A stretch of DNA of 64,000 bases from Neptuniibacter halophilus (GTDB lineage: Bacteria > Pseudomonadota > Gammaproteobacteria > Pseudomonadales > Balneatricaceae), in NCBI RefSeq assembly GCF_030295765.1, contig NZ_AP027292.1, forward strand, positions 1,674,001 through 1,738,000, given 5' to 3'. Shown piece by piece: positions 48,447 to 57,000 of the stretch. The translations under genes and the position numbers were made by a program. The notes below the pieces were generated by a model. It worked only from the letters and a program-made list of their open reading frames with translations, was not told where the DNA came from and made no database searches. Every line of letters begins with the position of its first letter. The first letter of the stretch is position 1.

Positions 48447-48533
48447 GCAGATGTGGTGGAATTGGTAGACACGCTAGCTTCAGGTGCTAGTGCCTTCACG
48501 GGCGTGGGAGTTCGAGTCTCCCCATCTGCACCA
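48447..48533 (+). tRNA. tRNA-Leu (anticodon CAG), copy 2
   Basis: A second copy identical over its full length to the first, 66 bp downstream, also with encoded CCA. No promoter is seen in the spacer, so the two are likely processed from one transcript. The T-rich stretch after 48560 may end it. Confidence 0.97.
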
Positions 48534-48590
48534 GTCATTCCCTCCCGGTTTGACCTTCCTTAGTTTTTTATTTTTCTTACTCTGACAGCG

Positions 48591-49598
48591 CTAATCTGTC
48601 TGGGGATTTTTGCCGTTGTAAATTCCGGCTCCGCTGATCGGGTTCAGATCCATCAGCCGGGCGTAGTCTGGTAGTGCATGATTTTCCACCAGACCATGGC
48701 TGAGTGCCCACTGCGCCTGATGCTGCAATGAACTCAGTTGCTCATTATCCAGCCCCAGATGGAAGTGGTAGTCTTTCCAGCTCCAGTCGATAAACTCCTG
48801 AGTCAGCTTCAGTCTGTGACGCAAAATTAACTGTGCCGCTTCCGGGTTGTTGCGGATATAGTGCACCGCCTTCTGTAAGGCCAGCAGGACCTGCTGCTTC
48901 TGTTCTTGCAGTTCGGGCTGATCAGTCAGTTCCAGCAGGTTGAAGCGCAGATTAAACAGGCCCTTGGTATCAACAATATTGATCTGATCGGCCCCCTGCA
49001 GATAAATTTTATAGGCGTAAGGTTCCCACACCGAGAGCAGATCTACCTGCCCCGACGCCAGGGCGTTATGCATCTCGGTAATATCCAATGGCACATAAAC
49101 CGGCTGCAGCGGGTCGAGACCCTTATGTTTCAGCCAGTTATGGAGAAAATATTCGCTGGCACTGTTTTCGACGACCCCGATCCGGAGTCTGCTCAGATCG
49201 CGGGAGGCCTCGAGCTGTAAGGGTTCCCGGCTGATCAGTTTGATATCGTTGTCGGACTCGACAAAACTCGCGATGACCGCAAAATGATCGTAATAAAAGC
49301 CGTTGAACATGACCACCGAGTCGGAGCTGGTGGCCAGATCGGCCTTACCCTGCAGCAGAAGATCAAAGCAGTTTGCGCCCCCCGCAACATCCAGTAACTC
49401 AACCTGTACCGCCTGTTCATCGAAGTAACCGAGCTTTTCGGCCACATAGAAAGGCGCCGAAAGTGGGGTGGAGGAGACCGCAATCCGCAACGAACCGGGT
49501 TTCTCGTCCGGTTGCAGAGCAGCAGCCAATAACAGCAGGCCGCTGCCGATCAGCAGCGCTATCATCAGAATCAATACCGGCTTTCTGAGCGCGGACAT
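48591..49598 (-). CDS. orphan ABC-type substrate-binding protein (NrtA/TauA-like)
   Basis: The 335-residue protein has an N-terminal membrane segment (ILMIALLIGSGLLLLAAALQ) and a periplasmic binding fold with LRIAVSSTPLSAPFYVAEKLGYF, DLATSSDSVVMFNG and SEYFLHNWLKHKGL. These match the NrtA/TauA/SsuA-type family that binds small anions and organic molecules. The ATG at 49598 follows AAGGA by 6 bp. No permease or ATPase gene adjoins it. The neighbouring signalling genes make a sensory or redox-signalling use possible, but that is inference. Confidence 0.82.
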   Translation of the reverse strand: MSALRKPVLILMIALLIGSGLLLLAAALQPDEKPGSLRIAVSSTPLSAPFYVAEKLGYFDEQAVQVELLDVAGGANCFDLLLQGKADLATSSDSVVMFNGFYYDHFAVIASFVESDNDIKLISREPLQLEASRDLSRLRIGVVENSASEYFLHNWLKHKGLDPLQPVYVPLDITEMHNALASGQVDLLSVWEPYAYKIYLQGADQINIVDTKGLFNLRFNLLELTDQPELQEQKQQVLLALQKAVHYIRNNPEAAQLILRHRLKLTQEFIDWSWKDYHFHLGLDNEQLSSLQHQAQWALSHGLVENHALPDYARLMDLNPISGAGIYNGKNPQTD

Positions 49599-49801
49599 AA
49601 CCAATCCTTCTTTACGGCTGGGGAGCAGGATGCAGCGAGGCTGCATAATTAGTATTTGTTCAATTACTTACTAAAGCAAGGGACAATAGAGTGGTATGAT
49701 GCGGGCACAAGCGCTGATACCAGCGGATTGTGCATCTGGCTGCCCGTGGCGGGCAGCGCAGGGAAAGGGTATAAAGTTAATCTGGCTGGGCGGTCAACCG
49801 C

Positions 49802-49924
49802 TTAGCCCAGCAGTAAAGCGAGTTGCACCAGCATGGGTGTGATCGCAATCGCTAAGCCTGCAACGACCATAAGGATTGATGGTACAACCCCGATAACTTC
49901 AACATTGTTTTCAACTTCGTTCAT
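49802..49924 (-). CDS. 40-residue putative membrane miniprotein
   Basis: The 40-codon frame starts MNEVENNVEVIGVVPSILMV and continues as one hydrophobic helix to a TAA at 49802. A strong AGGAG lies 8 bp upstream of the ATG (49933-49937), which is the main reason to accept it. The first nine residues are polar and acidic; the rest should span the inner membrane. I do not recognise a family. It lies alone in a 594-bp gap between the substrate-binding and EAL-HDOD genes. Confidence 0.65.
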   Translation of the reverse strand: MNEVENNVEVIGVVPSILMVVAGLAIAITPMLVQLALLLG

Positions 49925-50192
49925 GTGCCTGTCTCCTGAATGGTTGGGCTTTGTAAAGTCTTTGCAGGAGCGGTGCCAATTTTTGGTTGTTTTGTAACTT
50001 GTTGATTATTTGGTTTTTTACGGGTTGTTCGGGCTGAGAGTCGACGGGGTTGCTGGTTTATGTCATGTCATATTTGTCAGGTATGTCATATGTTGCGTAG
50101 TCGCTGCGCGGGCAATCGCCGCACCTGTTAAGATACAACGCCGCAGGCAAGCGTCTGATGGCAGGGAATAAGAGTCGTTATAGGAAGTAAAA
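49925..50192. other. gap with TGTCA direct repeats upstream of the EAL-HDOD gene
   Basis: No gene is visible. Four copies of TGTCA start at 50061, 50066, 50075 and 50084 (spacing 5, 9 and 9). They lie about 105-130 bp before the next gene. They may be binding sites; a promoter cannot be assigned with confidence. The other part of the gap, 49599-49801, holds only a hairpin near the end of the miniprotein gene. Confidence 0.4.
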
Positions 50193-51374
50193 ATGAGCCA
50201 ACCGGTCCTGTTTGCCCGGCAACCGATTTTTGATCGGCAGATGAACACCTATGCGTATCAGTTGATCTGCAGTCTGGATCCAGAGGATGCGAATCCGAGC
50301 CCGGATCATACTGCTGAGGTGCTGGTTAACGCTTTCAGTAACTTCCTTGAAAAGGGACATATCCGTTACCTGCCAGCGCTGATCAGGTTTGATGCCGGTT
50401 GGTTACAGCATGGCCAGTTACCTGCGGTTCCGTCTGATGCGCTGTTACTTGATCTGCACTATACCGACCTGCCGGACGCTTCATTGCAGACTCTGCGCCA
50501 ACTGGCGGAGAAAAACTATCGGCTGGTGGTGCCGGCCAATGCTTCTGAAACACTGCTGGAGCTGGGTTCTGTAGTGCGGATCGATATCCGGCAAGGCAGT
50601 CAGGCCGAGCTGGAATCGCTCTGCCGGCAACTGCGGCAGCAGCCGGGTAAAATACTGCTGGCTGATCAGGTTGACAGCTTCAGCGATTATGAGATGTGTA
50701 ATGCGGTTGGCTTTGATCTGTTTCTGGGCAATTTCTTTGCGAGCGCTGAGCCGGTGGCGGGGCGTAAGCTGTCGCGTAATGAGCTGGTCATGTTCCAGCT
50801 TATCGGTGAGGTGAATCATCCTGATGCCACGGCTGACAGTATCGAGCAGGTGTTGCAGCGGGATCCGGAGCTGGTCGCCAGCCTGTTAAGGCTGGTGAAC
50901 TCCGCAGCCTATCGGGGCCACCGCACCATCGGCAATATTTCCGAGGCGGTGGTGCTGCTGGGGTTGGCCGAGCTGAGAAAGTGGGTGTTGTTTTTTGCCC
51001 TGTGCCACAACCGCCAGATTCCTTCAGAGCTGATCTCCCTGTTGTTGTTAAAGGGCAAGATGTGTGAGCTGCTGGCAGCCAATGATGCGCAACTGGAGCC
51101 GAGCACTGCGTTTATGACCGGGGTGCTCTCGGGGATCGACGTGATTCTCTGTATGCGCAAGGATGAGCTGCTGCCACAGTTGCCCCTGCAGGTCGAAGTG
51201 AAACGGGCTCTGGCGGGCGGGAGTAACCCTCTGGGGCGCCTTCTTGCGAGTGTCGAAGCTTATGTCACGGGGCAGTGGGAACGTTTGCCGGCAGGGGTAA
51301 ACGAAGGCGAGATGACAACGGCTTATGATCAGGCCCTTGGCTGGAGTCTTGAGCTGATGCAGGAACTGGGCTGA
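50193..51374 (+). CDS. degenerate EAL-HDOD signalling protein
   Basis: The 393-residue protein has a YuxH-type layout. The N-terminal EAL-like domain begins FARQPIFDRQMNTYAYQLI but lacks the catalytic EAL motif. The C-terminal HDOD domain (about 190-390) contains VLQRDPELVASLLRLVNSAAY. It should not hydrolyse cyclic-di-GMP and is more likely a binding adaptor. AGGAAG precedes the ATG. It stands apart between the miniprotein gap and the convergent kinase gene, 5 bp away. Confidence 0.88.
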   Translation: MSQPVLFARQPIFDRQMNTYAYQLICSLDPEDANPSPDHTAEVLVNAFSNFLEKGHIRYLPALIRFDAGWLQHGQLPAVPSDALLLDLHYTDLPDASLQTLRQLAEKNYRLVVPANASETLLELGSVVRIDIRQGSQAELESLCRQLRQQPGKILLADQVDSFSDYEMCNAVGFDLFLGNFFASAEPVAGRKLSRNELVMFQLIGEVNHPDATADSIEQVLQRDPELVASLLRLVNSAAYRGHRTIGNISEAVVLLGLAELRKWVLFFALCHNRQIPSELISLLLLKGKMCELLAANDAQLEPSTAFMTGVLSGIDVILCMRKDELLPQLPLQVEVKRALAGGSNPLGRLLASVEAYVTGQWERLPAGVNEGEMTTAYDQALGWSLELMQELG

Positions 51375-51379
51375 GCGGC

Positions 51380-53026
51380 TCAGTTCCCGGTTTCAGTGCT
51401 GGTCAGTTCCTTCGCTTCGATCGGTATATGCATACGCAGGTGGAAACCCGGGGTCTCTTCCTGAGGCAGTTCGGCGCGGCCGCCTAACTGACGCGAAATA
51501 ATATTAAACACAATCGACATACCCAGGCCACTGCCGCCCTGACCCCGTTTGGTGGTGAAGAACGGTTCGAACAGTTTCTTCTGTTCCTCCGCCGTCAGTC
51601 CGCGGCCGTCATCACGATAATCCAGAATCAGATGGTCTCCCTCGCATTCCGCGTGGATGACAATGTTGCCTCCCTGTTTTTGCTCAAACCCATGCAGGAT
51701 GGAGTTATTGATCAGGTTACTGATGATATGGTGCAGTGCGCCGGGGTAACTGTTGAGCTGGATATCTTCCGGAATCTGCAGGTTGAAACGGACCTTCTGA
51801 TGTTTGTACTGCGGGTAGATTGTCTGGATCGAGGATTGCAGATAGTTGTGCAGATTGAACTTCTGTTTCGCATCGTAGCTCTGGTCGGTAGCAATCAGTT
51901 TAAAGCTTGAGATCAGATTACTGGCCTTGATGATATTGCTCTCGAACAGATGGCTGGATTCTTCGACTTCATCAAGGAAACCGCGCAGATCGCTCTGGGT
52001 CAGCGTACCTTCGGCCATTTTCTGGCGAATGAGCTTGGCGTTTTCTCCCTGAAAGCTGGCGGCGGTACGGCAGACCCCGATCGGGGTGTTAATCTCATGG
52101 GCTACCCCGGCCACCATATTCCCCAGCGCGGCCATTTTTTCGGTTTCGATCAGCAGGTCCTGTGCTGAACGCAGATCGTCCATCGAGTTCTGCAACTGCT
52201 GGGTTCGCTCCATGACCCGTTGTTCCAGTTGCTCTTTATGATGCAGCTCTTTCTCCAGCAGGGTATCGCGTTCTTCAACCAGTTGCTGCAGGTGGAGCTT
52301 GTTCTCATGCAGGCTCCGGTAGGTCTGTTCCAGGCTGCTGCCCATATGGTTGATGGTCTGTACTACGTTGTCGATCTCATCGTACTGACTTTGGTCTTTC
52401 TGTCGCTTATTCAGTTTCAGCGGGTTGTTATGGCGGCTGAAATCCAGATCGCGCAGGTAGTCAGAGATCGTCTGAAGATGGCGGGTGATCAGGAGCCAGA
52501 TCAGCAGAAGAATGAAGCCGGATACAAGAAAGGTCTTGATCCCGTTGCTGACCAGAATCACCCCGGCTTTTTGCAGCAGGCGGTTGTAGACGTTGTCGAT
52601 ACTGGCCGTAATCCGCAGTTTGCCGATATCCTGAGCGCTGATGCCCGGTGCACTGTAGTTGAGTGGGAAATCCATGTTGCGTATGGTGCTGGAGACGGCC
52701 TCTCCCTGTTCCCAGGCGATCTCATCCTCGACCAGAATCGCGACATATTCGATATCGGGTAGTTGGCTCAGGCCGACCAGTTGGGTTTCGATCTGGGAAT
52801 CATCCAGTGACCAGACACTGAGGGTAATCGCCTGCAGGTAGGAGGTACGGATATTATTGAACTGCTGCTCGATGCGGCTGATGTCGGCGCGGTAATCGAG
52901 CCCAAGCTGTAAAGAGGTGCTGAGCAGGGTAAAACAGGAGCTGAAGACCACGATCAGAATGGCAATACGTTTCCCAAGGCGTCCGGAGATGATCTTGGCG
53001 GGAACTTTTGCAGATCTGCCTAACAT
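51380..53026 (-). CDS. membrane sensor histidine kinase
   Basis: The 548-residue protein has a membrane segment (about 20-40), a periplasmic sensor of about 120 residues, a second membrane segment, a HAMP-like region and a long coiled coil. A HisKA domain contains GVAHEINTPIGV (phospho-His) and a HATPase contains DDGRGL and GGSGLGMSIVFNII. I chose the ATG at 53026, 13 bp after the HD-GYP gene; a GTG/ATG upstream at 53101 would overlap it. The adjoining response regulator is its probable partner. Confidence 0.9.
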   Translation of the reverse strand: MLGRSAKVPAKIISGRLGKRIAILIVVFSSCFTLLSTSLQLGLDYRADISRIEQQFNNIRTSYLQAITLSVWSLDDSQIETQLVGLSQLPDIEYVAILVEDEIAWEQGEAVSSTIRNMDFPLNYSAPGISAQDIGKLRITASIDNVYNRLLQKAGVILVSNGIKTFLVSGFILLLIWLLITRHLQTISDYLRDLDFSRHNNPLKLNKRQKDQSQYDEIDNVVQTINHMGSSLEQTYRSLHENKLHLQQLVEERDTLLEKELHHKEQLEQRVMERTQQLQNSMDDLRSAQDLLIETEKMAALGNMVAGVAHEINTPIGVCRTAASFQGENAKLIRQKMAEGTLTQSDLRGFLDEVEESSHLFESNIIKASNLISSFKLIATDQSYDAKQKFNLHNYLQSSIQTIYPQYKHQKVRFNLQIPEDIQLNSYPGALHHIISNLINNSILHGFEQKQGGNIVIHAECEGDHLILDYRDDGRGLTAEEQKKLFEPFFTTKRGQGGSGLGMSIVFNIISRQLGGRAELPQEETPGFHLRMHIPIEAKELTSTETGN

Positions 53027-53039
53027 ATGCCGGTAGTCC

Positions 53040-54593
53040 TCAGTCAGGGTAGCGTTGGCAAATAGCCAGAATACTGTCCAGATTCTTTTCAAACAGCTCA
53101 ATCAGTTGCGGATCAAAGTGCTTACCGCTTTGCTCCTGCAGCAGTTGCAGTGTTTGCTCAAGCGGCCAGCCCTCTTTGTAACAGCGTGCGCTGTTAAGGG
53201 CATCGAACACATCGGCTACCGCCGTGATTCGCCCGGACAGCGGGATCTCTTCCCCTTTCAGTCCTTTCGGGTAACCGCTGCCGTCCCATTTTTCATGGTG
53301 GCTGCCGGCGATCCGGGCGGCCAACTGAAAAACCGGCCGGTCCGAGCTGCGCAACATCGACTCGCCGATTTCGGCATGGGTCTGCATCACCTGCCACTCC
53401 TCCGCATCCAGCTTGCCGGGTTTGTTCAGAATCGCATCAGGAATCGCGATTTTACCCAGATCATGTAGTGGAGAGGCGAGTCGCAGGTTTTCAACGAATA
53501 CCTGATTGGTACCGTAGGCGGAAGCCAGCAGCGCCGAGATTTCGGCAACCCGTTTAACGTGTGCGCCGGTTTCCTTGGAGCGTTTTTCAACGGCTTCACC
53601 GAGGATGTAGATCAGCTCCGCCTGGGTCTCCTGAATCTCTTCTTTCAGCAGCAGGGTGTGATAGGTGGAGATTACATCGGCGCTGAAGATCTCCAGCAGG
53701 TGTTTGCCATGCTCATCAATATTACTGCGATGTTTGATATAGAGCAGGCTCTCGGCCCCGGACATACCTGAGTGGTAGGCGATATAGCCCTGATCGGTAT
53801 GGATTGAGCGTTTTTCGGCTAAAGCCTGACCAAAGGCGGTCTGCAGCTCTTCCGGCAGTTCGTTCTCTTCAAACTGTACCAGAGCCTGCTGGTTGTGATG
53901 ATCCAGCAGCGGCTTCATGTTTCCGGTGGCGGCCAGCACGGTAAACCGGGGCAGATCGCGATAGATTCGCCGGGTACTGCAGTAGATCGCATCCGGTTCG
54001 AAGTTGAGCAGGGAGATCAACTGGCTGAGAATCGCTGAGGCCAGCAGACTGAGTGAGTTCACCTGATTGATCTGGCCGATGGCATGAATCACGGTTTCCA
54101 GCGACCGGCGCTGGTGATCGATGGTGCGAATGTCGCGGTAGGAGCGCAGCGAGGAGTAGACCAGAGTTTTCAGTTTGATGCCGGTCAGCTCAGTTTTATC
54201 TTTGTAGTCATTGATATCGTATTCATGAATCACCCTCTCCTCCGGTGCCTGACCGGGTTGTCCGGTACGCAGAACCAGTCGGGTCATCTCGTTCTGCAAC
54301 TCCTGACGGATGGTGCGTACCAGTTGCAGGCCGGCATCGTCGGTTTCCATGACCACGTCGATCAGGGCAAGGCCGATATCGGAGCCATGCTGTTCCAGTA
54401 AAGCGCGGGCTTCTGCTGCGGAGCGGGCTTCGAGCAGCTCTACCGGCCGACCATCAAAGTAAGCGTTTTTGAGCACCAGTTGGGTGACCCGGTGGACACT
54501 CTCTTCGTCGTCGACAATCAGTACTTTCCATGGCGGGAGCCCTGCTTCGGAGTTAACTGGTTCCTCTGCCGCAAAAAGTAGGGTATCGGTCAT
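53040..54593 (-). CDS. response regulator with DUF3369 and HD-GYP domains
   Basis: The 517-residue protein has an N-terminal receiver (acidic pair in LIVDDE, Asp79), a DUF3369 domain (about 170-320) and a C-terminal HD-GYP domain. The latter has SPLHDLGKIAIPD, HHEKWDGSGYPKGL and ADVFDALNS. All HD-GYP catalytic residues are present, so it should hydrolyse cyclic-di-GMP. It lies just upstream of the histidine kinase and forms a two-gene unit with it. Confidence 0.93.
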   Translation of the reverse strand: MTDTLLFAAEEPVNSEAGLPPWKVLIVDDEESVHRVTQLVLKNAYFDGRPVELLEARSAAEARALLEQHGSDIGLALIDVVMETDDAGLQLVRTIRQELQNEMTRLVLRTGQPGQAPEERVIHEYDINDYKDKTELTGIKLKTLVYSSLRSYRDIRTIDHQRRSLETVIHAIGQINQVNSLSLLASAILSQLISLLNFEPDAIYCSTRRIYRDLPRFTVLAATGNMKPLLDHHNQQALVQFEENELPEELQTAFGQALAEKRSIHTDQGYIAYHSGMSGAESLLYIKHRSNIDEHGKHLLEIFSADVISTYHTLLLKEEIQETQAELIYILGEAVEKRSKETGAHVKRVAEISALLASAYGTNQVFVENLRLASPLHDLGKIAIPDAILNKPGKLDAEEWQVMQTHAEIGESMLRSSDRPVFQLAARIAGSHHEKWDGSGYPKGLKGEEIPLSGRITAVADVFDALNSARCYKEGWPLEQTLQLLQEQSGKHFDPQLIELFEKNLDSILAICQRYPD

Positions 54594-54742
54594 TATCTGT
54601 TCCTGTAGCCTTTAAGGCGCCGGGCAATGGCACCCGACCTCCGGTAAGTGTAGTCCAAGCCATAGCCGGTGTACGAAGTGGGCGCGATCTGTTGTTGTTT
54701 TTATTGGCCTCATCTTAGCGACTCAGCCGCGTTCGGGGAAGG

Positions 54743-54759
54743 GCTCCGCCAGGCGGAGC
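54743..54759. other. hairpin near the CDF gene end
   Basis: GCTCCGCC-A-GGCGGAGC forms an 8-bp stem (effective loop larger) just downstream of the CDF stop. No T-run follows, so it is a weak terminator candidate at best. Confidence 0.4.
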
Positions 54760-54770
54760 TCTGAGTCTCT

Positions 54771-55391
54771 TCAGGCGGAACAGTGATCCTCCCGGCTCTG
54801 TCTGATCTGCCGTAAAATCTGTACCGAAGACCAGATGAACAGGCTGGCCATGATGCTGGCGACAATCAGATCGGGCCAGGCGGAACCCGCTTGCCAGACA
54901 CCGGCCGCTGCAAGCATCACCGCCAGATTACCGATAGCGTCGTTGCGGCTGCAGAGCCATACAGAGCGGACATTGGCGTCGCCGTTTCGAAAGCGCAGCA
55001 GAATCAGCACACTGAGCATATTGGCGGCGAAGGCGATAAAACCTACGATACCCATGGTGGCGGCTTCCGGCGTTTTCAGCAGCACAACCCGGTACAGGGT
55101 CATGCCCATCACCGCCAGCCCCATCAACAGCAGACTGATCGCTTTAAACAGTGCCGCCCGGTTGCGTACGGTCAGGGAGCGCCCGATTACCAGCAGGGAC
55201 AGGCTGTAAGTGGCGGTGTCGCCGAGGAAATCCAGCGCGTCGGCCTGCAGTGCCTGAGAGTGGGCCTGCAAACTGGCACCCATCTCAAGGAAAAACATAA
55301 AGGCATTAATGCCGATCACCCACAACAGTGCCCTTTTGTACTCACGTGAGGCACCGTCAAAGTTCTGATCATTATTGCAGCATGAACCCAT
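54771..55391 (-). CDS. cation diffusion facilitator-type transporter
   Basis: The 206-residue protein has six membrane helices. The pattern LQADALDFLGDTATYSLS (with Asp residues expected to bind metal) and RSVWLCSRNDAIGNLAVMLAAAG fits a short CDF-like transporter, exporting a divalent metal from the cytosol. The N-terminus MGSCCNN carries a Cys pair. The C-terminal cytosolic domain of classical CDF proteins is missing. The ATG at 55391 has AAGGAG 6 bp upstream. It is a lone gene among signalling genes. Confidence 0.85.
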   Translation of the reverse strand: MGSCCNNDQNFDGASREYKRALLWVIGINAFMFFLEMGASLQAHSQALQADALDFLGDTATYSLSLLVIGRSLTVRNRAALFKAISLLLMGLAVMGMTLYRVVLLKTPEAATMGIVGFIAFAANMLSVLILLRFRNGDANVRSVWLCSRNDAIGNLAVMLAAAGVWQAGSAWPDLIVASIMASLFIWSSVQILRQIRQSREDHCSA

Positions 55392-55497
55392 CACTCACTC
55401 CTTTAATCGCTCGGTTGGCAGGCAGAAAAGGCTGAAGCAGCCGTAATCCTGTTCCCAGATAAACCGAGTATGGATTATGAAAATGATTTAAAAATGA

Positions 55498-56169
55498 CTA
55501 CTGTACACCCATAAACCGATAGCCCTGATTACGTTTGTTCTGGAAACAGTGATGACCCAGTTTTCTGCGCAGTTTGCGGATATAGCTCTCCAGCACATTG
55601 CTGTCCGGCTCTTTGTTAAAGCGGTAAAGGCCATCGAGCAGTTGCTGGCGGCTGAAAAGCCGGTCCGGGTAGCGCAAAAATTGCTGCAACAGGCGAAACT
55701 CCAGATCAGACAGTGGGATCTCTTCGCCGCTGTGGAGCACCACGGCGGTTTGCCGTGACGTTTCCAGACGGATACCTCCCGCCTGCAGGCGCGGGCACTG
55801 GTGGGGTTGTGCACGGCGCAGCAGCGACTGCATACGCGCCAGTATCAATGCGGGTTCTGTTTCCCGGCTGACGAAATCATCGGTACCGGCGGTAAAGGCG
55901 TCCAGTGCTGCGTGATCAGTTGCCTTCAGCGCTGCGGCGATACAGATGATCGGAGTGTGGTTGTGCTGGCGTCGCCAGAGCCGGATCAGTTGCAGGGCAT
56001 CTGAGTCGCCCAGTGACAGATCGAGCAGAATAATGTCGAAGCTGACCTCTTCCAGCAGATAACGGCTTTCCGCCAGACTCGGGCTCTGGTCGATCTGATA
56101 CTCAGCGCCGAGCAGGGCTGTGTACAGCGGGTCGTTTTGCTCTGAGGAGCTGATCAGTAGGAGGCGCAT
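55498..56169 (-). CDS. OmpR/PhoB-type response regulator with degenerate receiver
   Basis: The 223-residue protein has a receiver with phospho-acceptor Asp50 (IILLDLSLGD) but lacks two receiver hallmarks: the N-terminal acidic pair (MRLLLISSSE) and the conserved Lys (DDFVSRETEPALI has Arg). The C-terminal winged-helix domain is intact (LSDLEFRLLQQFL to ESYIRKLRRKLG). It should bind DNA; phosphorylation may be atypical. It is divergent from the exported protein at 56297. No kinase gene adjoins it. Confidence 0.88.
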   Translation of the reverse strand: MRLLLISSSEQNDPLYTALLGAEYQIDQSPSLAESRYLLEEVSFDIILLDLSLGDSDALQLIRLWRRQHNHTPIICIAAALKATDHAALDAFTAGTDDFVSRETEPALILARMQSLLRRAQPHQCPRLQAGGIRLETSRQTAVVLHSGEEIPLSDLEFRLLQQFLRYPDRLFSRQQLLDGLYRFNKEPDSNVLESYIRKLRRKLGHHCFQNKRNQGYRFMGVQ

Positions 56170-56296
56170 CGGCCTAGCTTAGCGAAGTTGCCCGGGTGAA
56201 GACAGCCTCATTGTTGCAACGGTTCGCTACCCAAGTCGGATAGCGCTTTTCCGGCCAGTGCATACACTGAATAGGTTGCTGGTACGGAGGTGAGAG

Positions 56297-56848
56297 ATGT
56301 TGAAGCAGATGCTATCCGGCATGTTACTGGCCGGAATCGGGTTATCAGGTCTGGCGTATGCTGCGCCGCTGGAAGGGGAGAAGCAGGTGCTGTTGCTGGA
56401 TAAACAGGGCAATGAGCGGCTGCTGGGACAGATCCTGTTTCAGCCACAGGGGAGCGTGAGTCAGTATGAGCTGCATGTGGATCATAGCCAGTTTCGGGAT
56501 TACTTTCTGTCAATGAAAGAGATGAAGTGCCTTGAAGGCCCTGAACTCTGGTGTCACCTTCCCTATCCCTATACGCAGCCACATCAGGTCAGCGACACTG
56601 ATCTGCGCTGGTTGTCCCATGATCTGCTGTTTATGTTCAAAAAGCCTTCGGAGTTCGGGGCTAACTTCTGGAACGGTATCTATTATCAACTGGAGCTGGA
56701 GGGCGATCAGATACGGGGCCGGGCGATGGCGGTGGATCTGAATCTGCTGGCATCTCCGCCTGAGAGTGCCGCTCCTCCCATCGGCGACACTGAACTGGAT
56801 GATATCGACCGCAGCCAGCGTTGGCTGCCAGATCTGATTATTCGCTAG
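56297..56848 (+). CDS. exported protein of unknown function
   Basis: The 183-residue protein has a signal peptide (ending LAYA) and a conserved-looking core with MKCLEGPELWCHLPYPYTQP and FWNGIYYQLELEGDQIRGRA. I recall similar hypothetical proteins in Pseudomonas but no function. GGAGG precedes the ATG at about 6 bp. It is divergent from the OmpR-type regulator gene, which may control it (inference). Confidence 0.82.
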   Translation: MLKQMLSGMLLAGIGLSGLAYAAPLEGEKQVLLLDKQGNERLLGQILFQPQGSVSQYELHVDHSQFRDYFLSMKEMKCLEGPELWCHLPYPYTQPHQVSDTDLRWLSHDLLFMFKKPSEFGANFWNGIYYQLELEGDQIRGRAMAVDLNLLASPPESAAPPIGDTELDDIDRSQRWLPDLIIR

Positions 56849-56955
56849 TCGGGGCTTGCTGAACCCGGCCGGTGCTGGGTTAAACTGGGCTATGCTTTAG
56901 CGGCGAATACGCTATTTTGTGGTTTGATAAGGCTCTGAGCTCACACAGGATGTAT

Positions 56956-57000
56956 ATGTACAGATGGTTTGGCATCATCGGGTTGGTTGTCTATGGTTGA
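56956..57000 (+). other. possible 14-codon leader reading frame before the hybrid kinase
   Basis: An ATG at 56956, six bases after AGG, opens a 14-residue frame ([14 protein letters not shown]) ending at TGA 57000. It overlaps the start of the kinase gene (ATG 56993) in another frame. The kinase start itself has no clear ribosome site, so translation could be coupled to this leader. Inference only. Confidence 0.4.
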
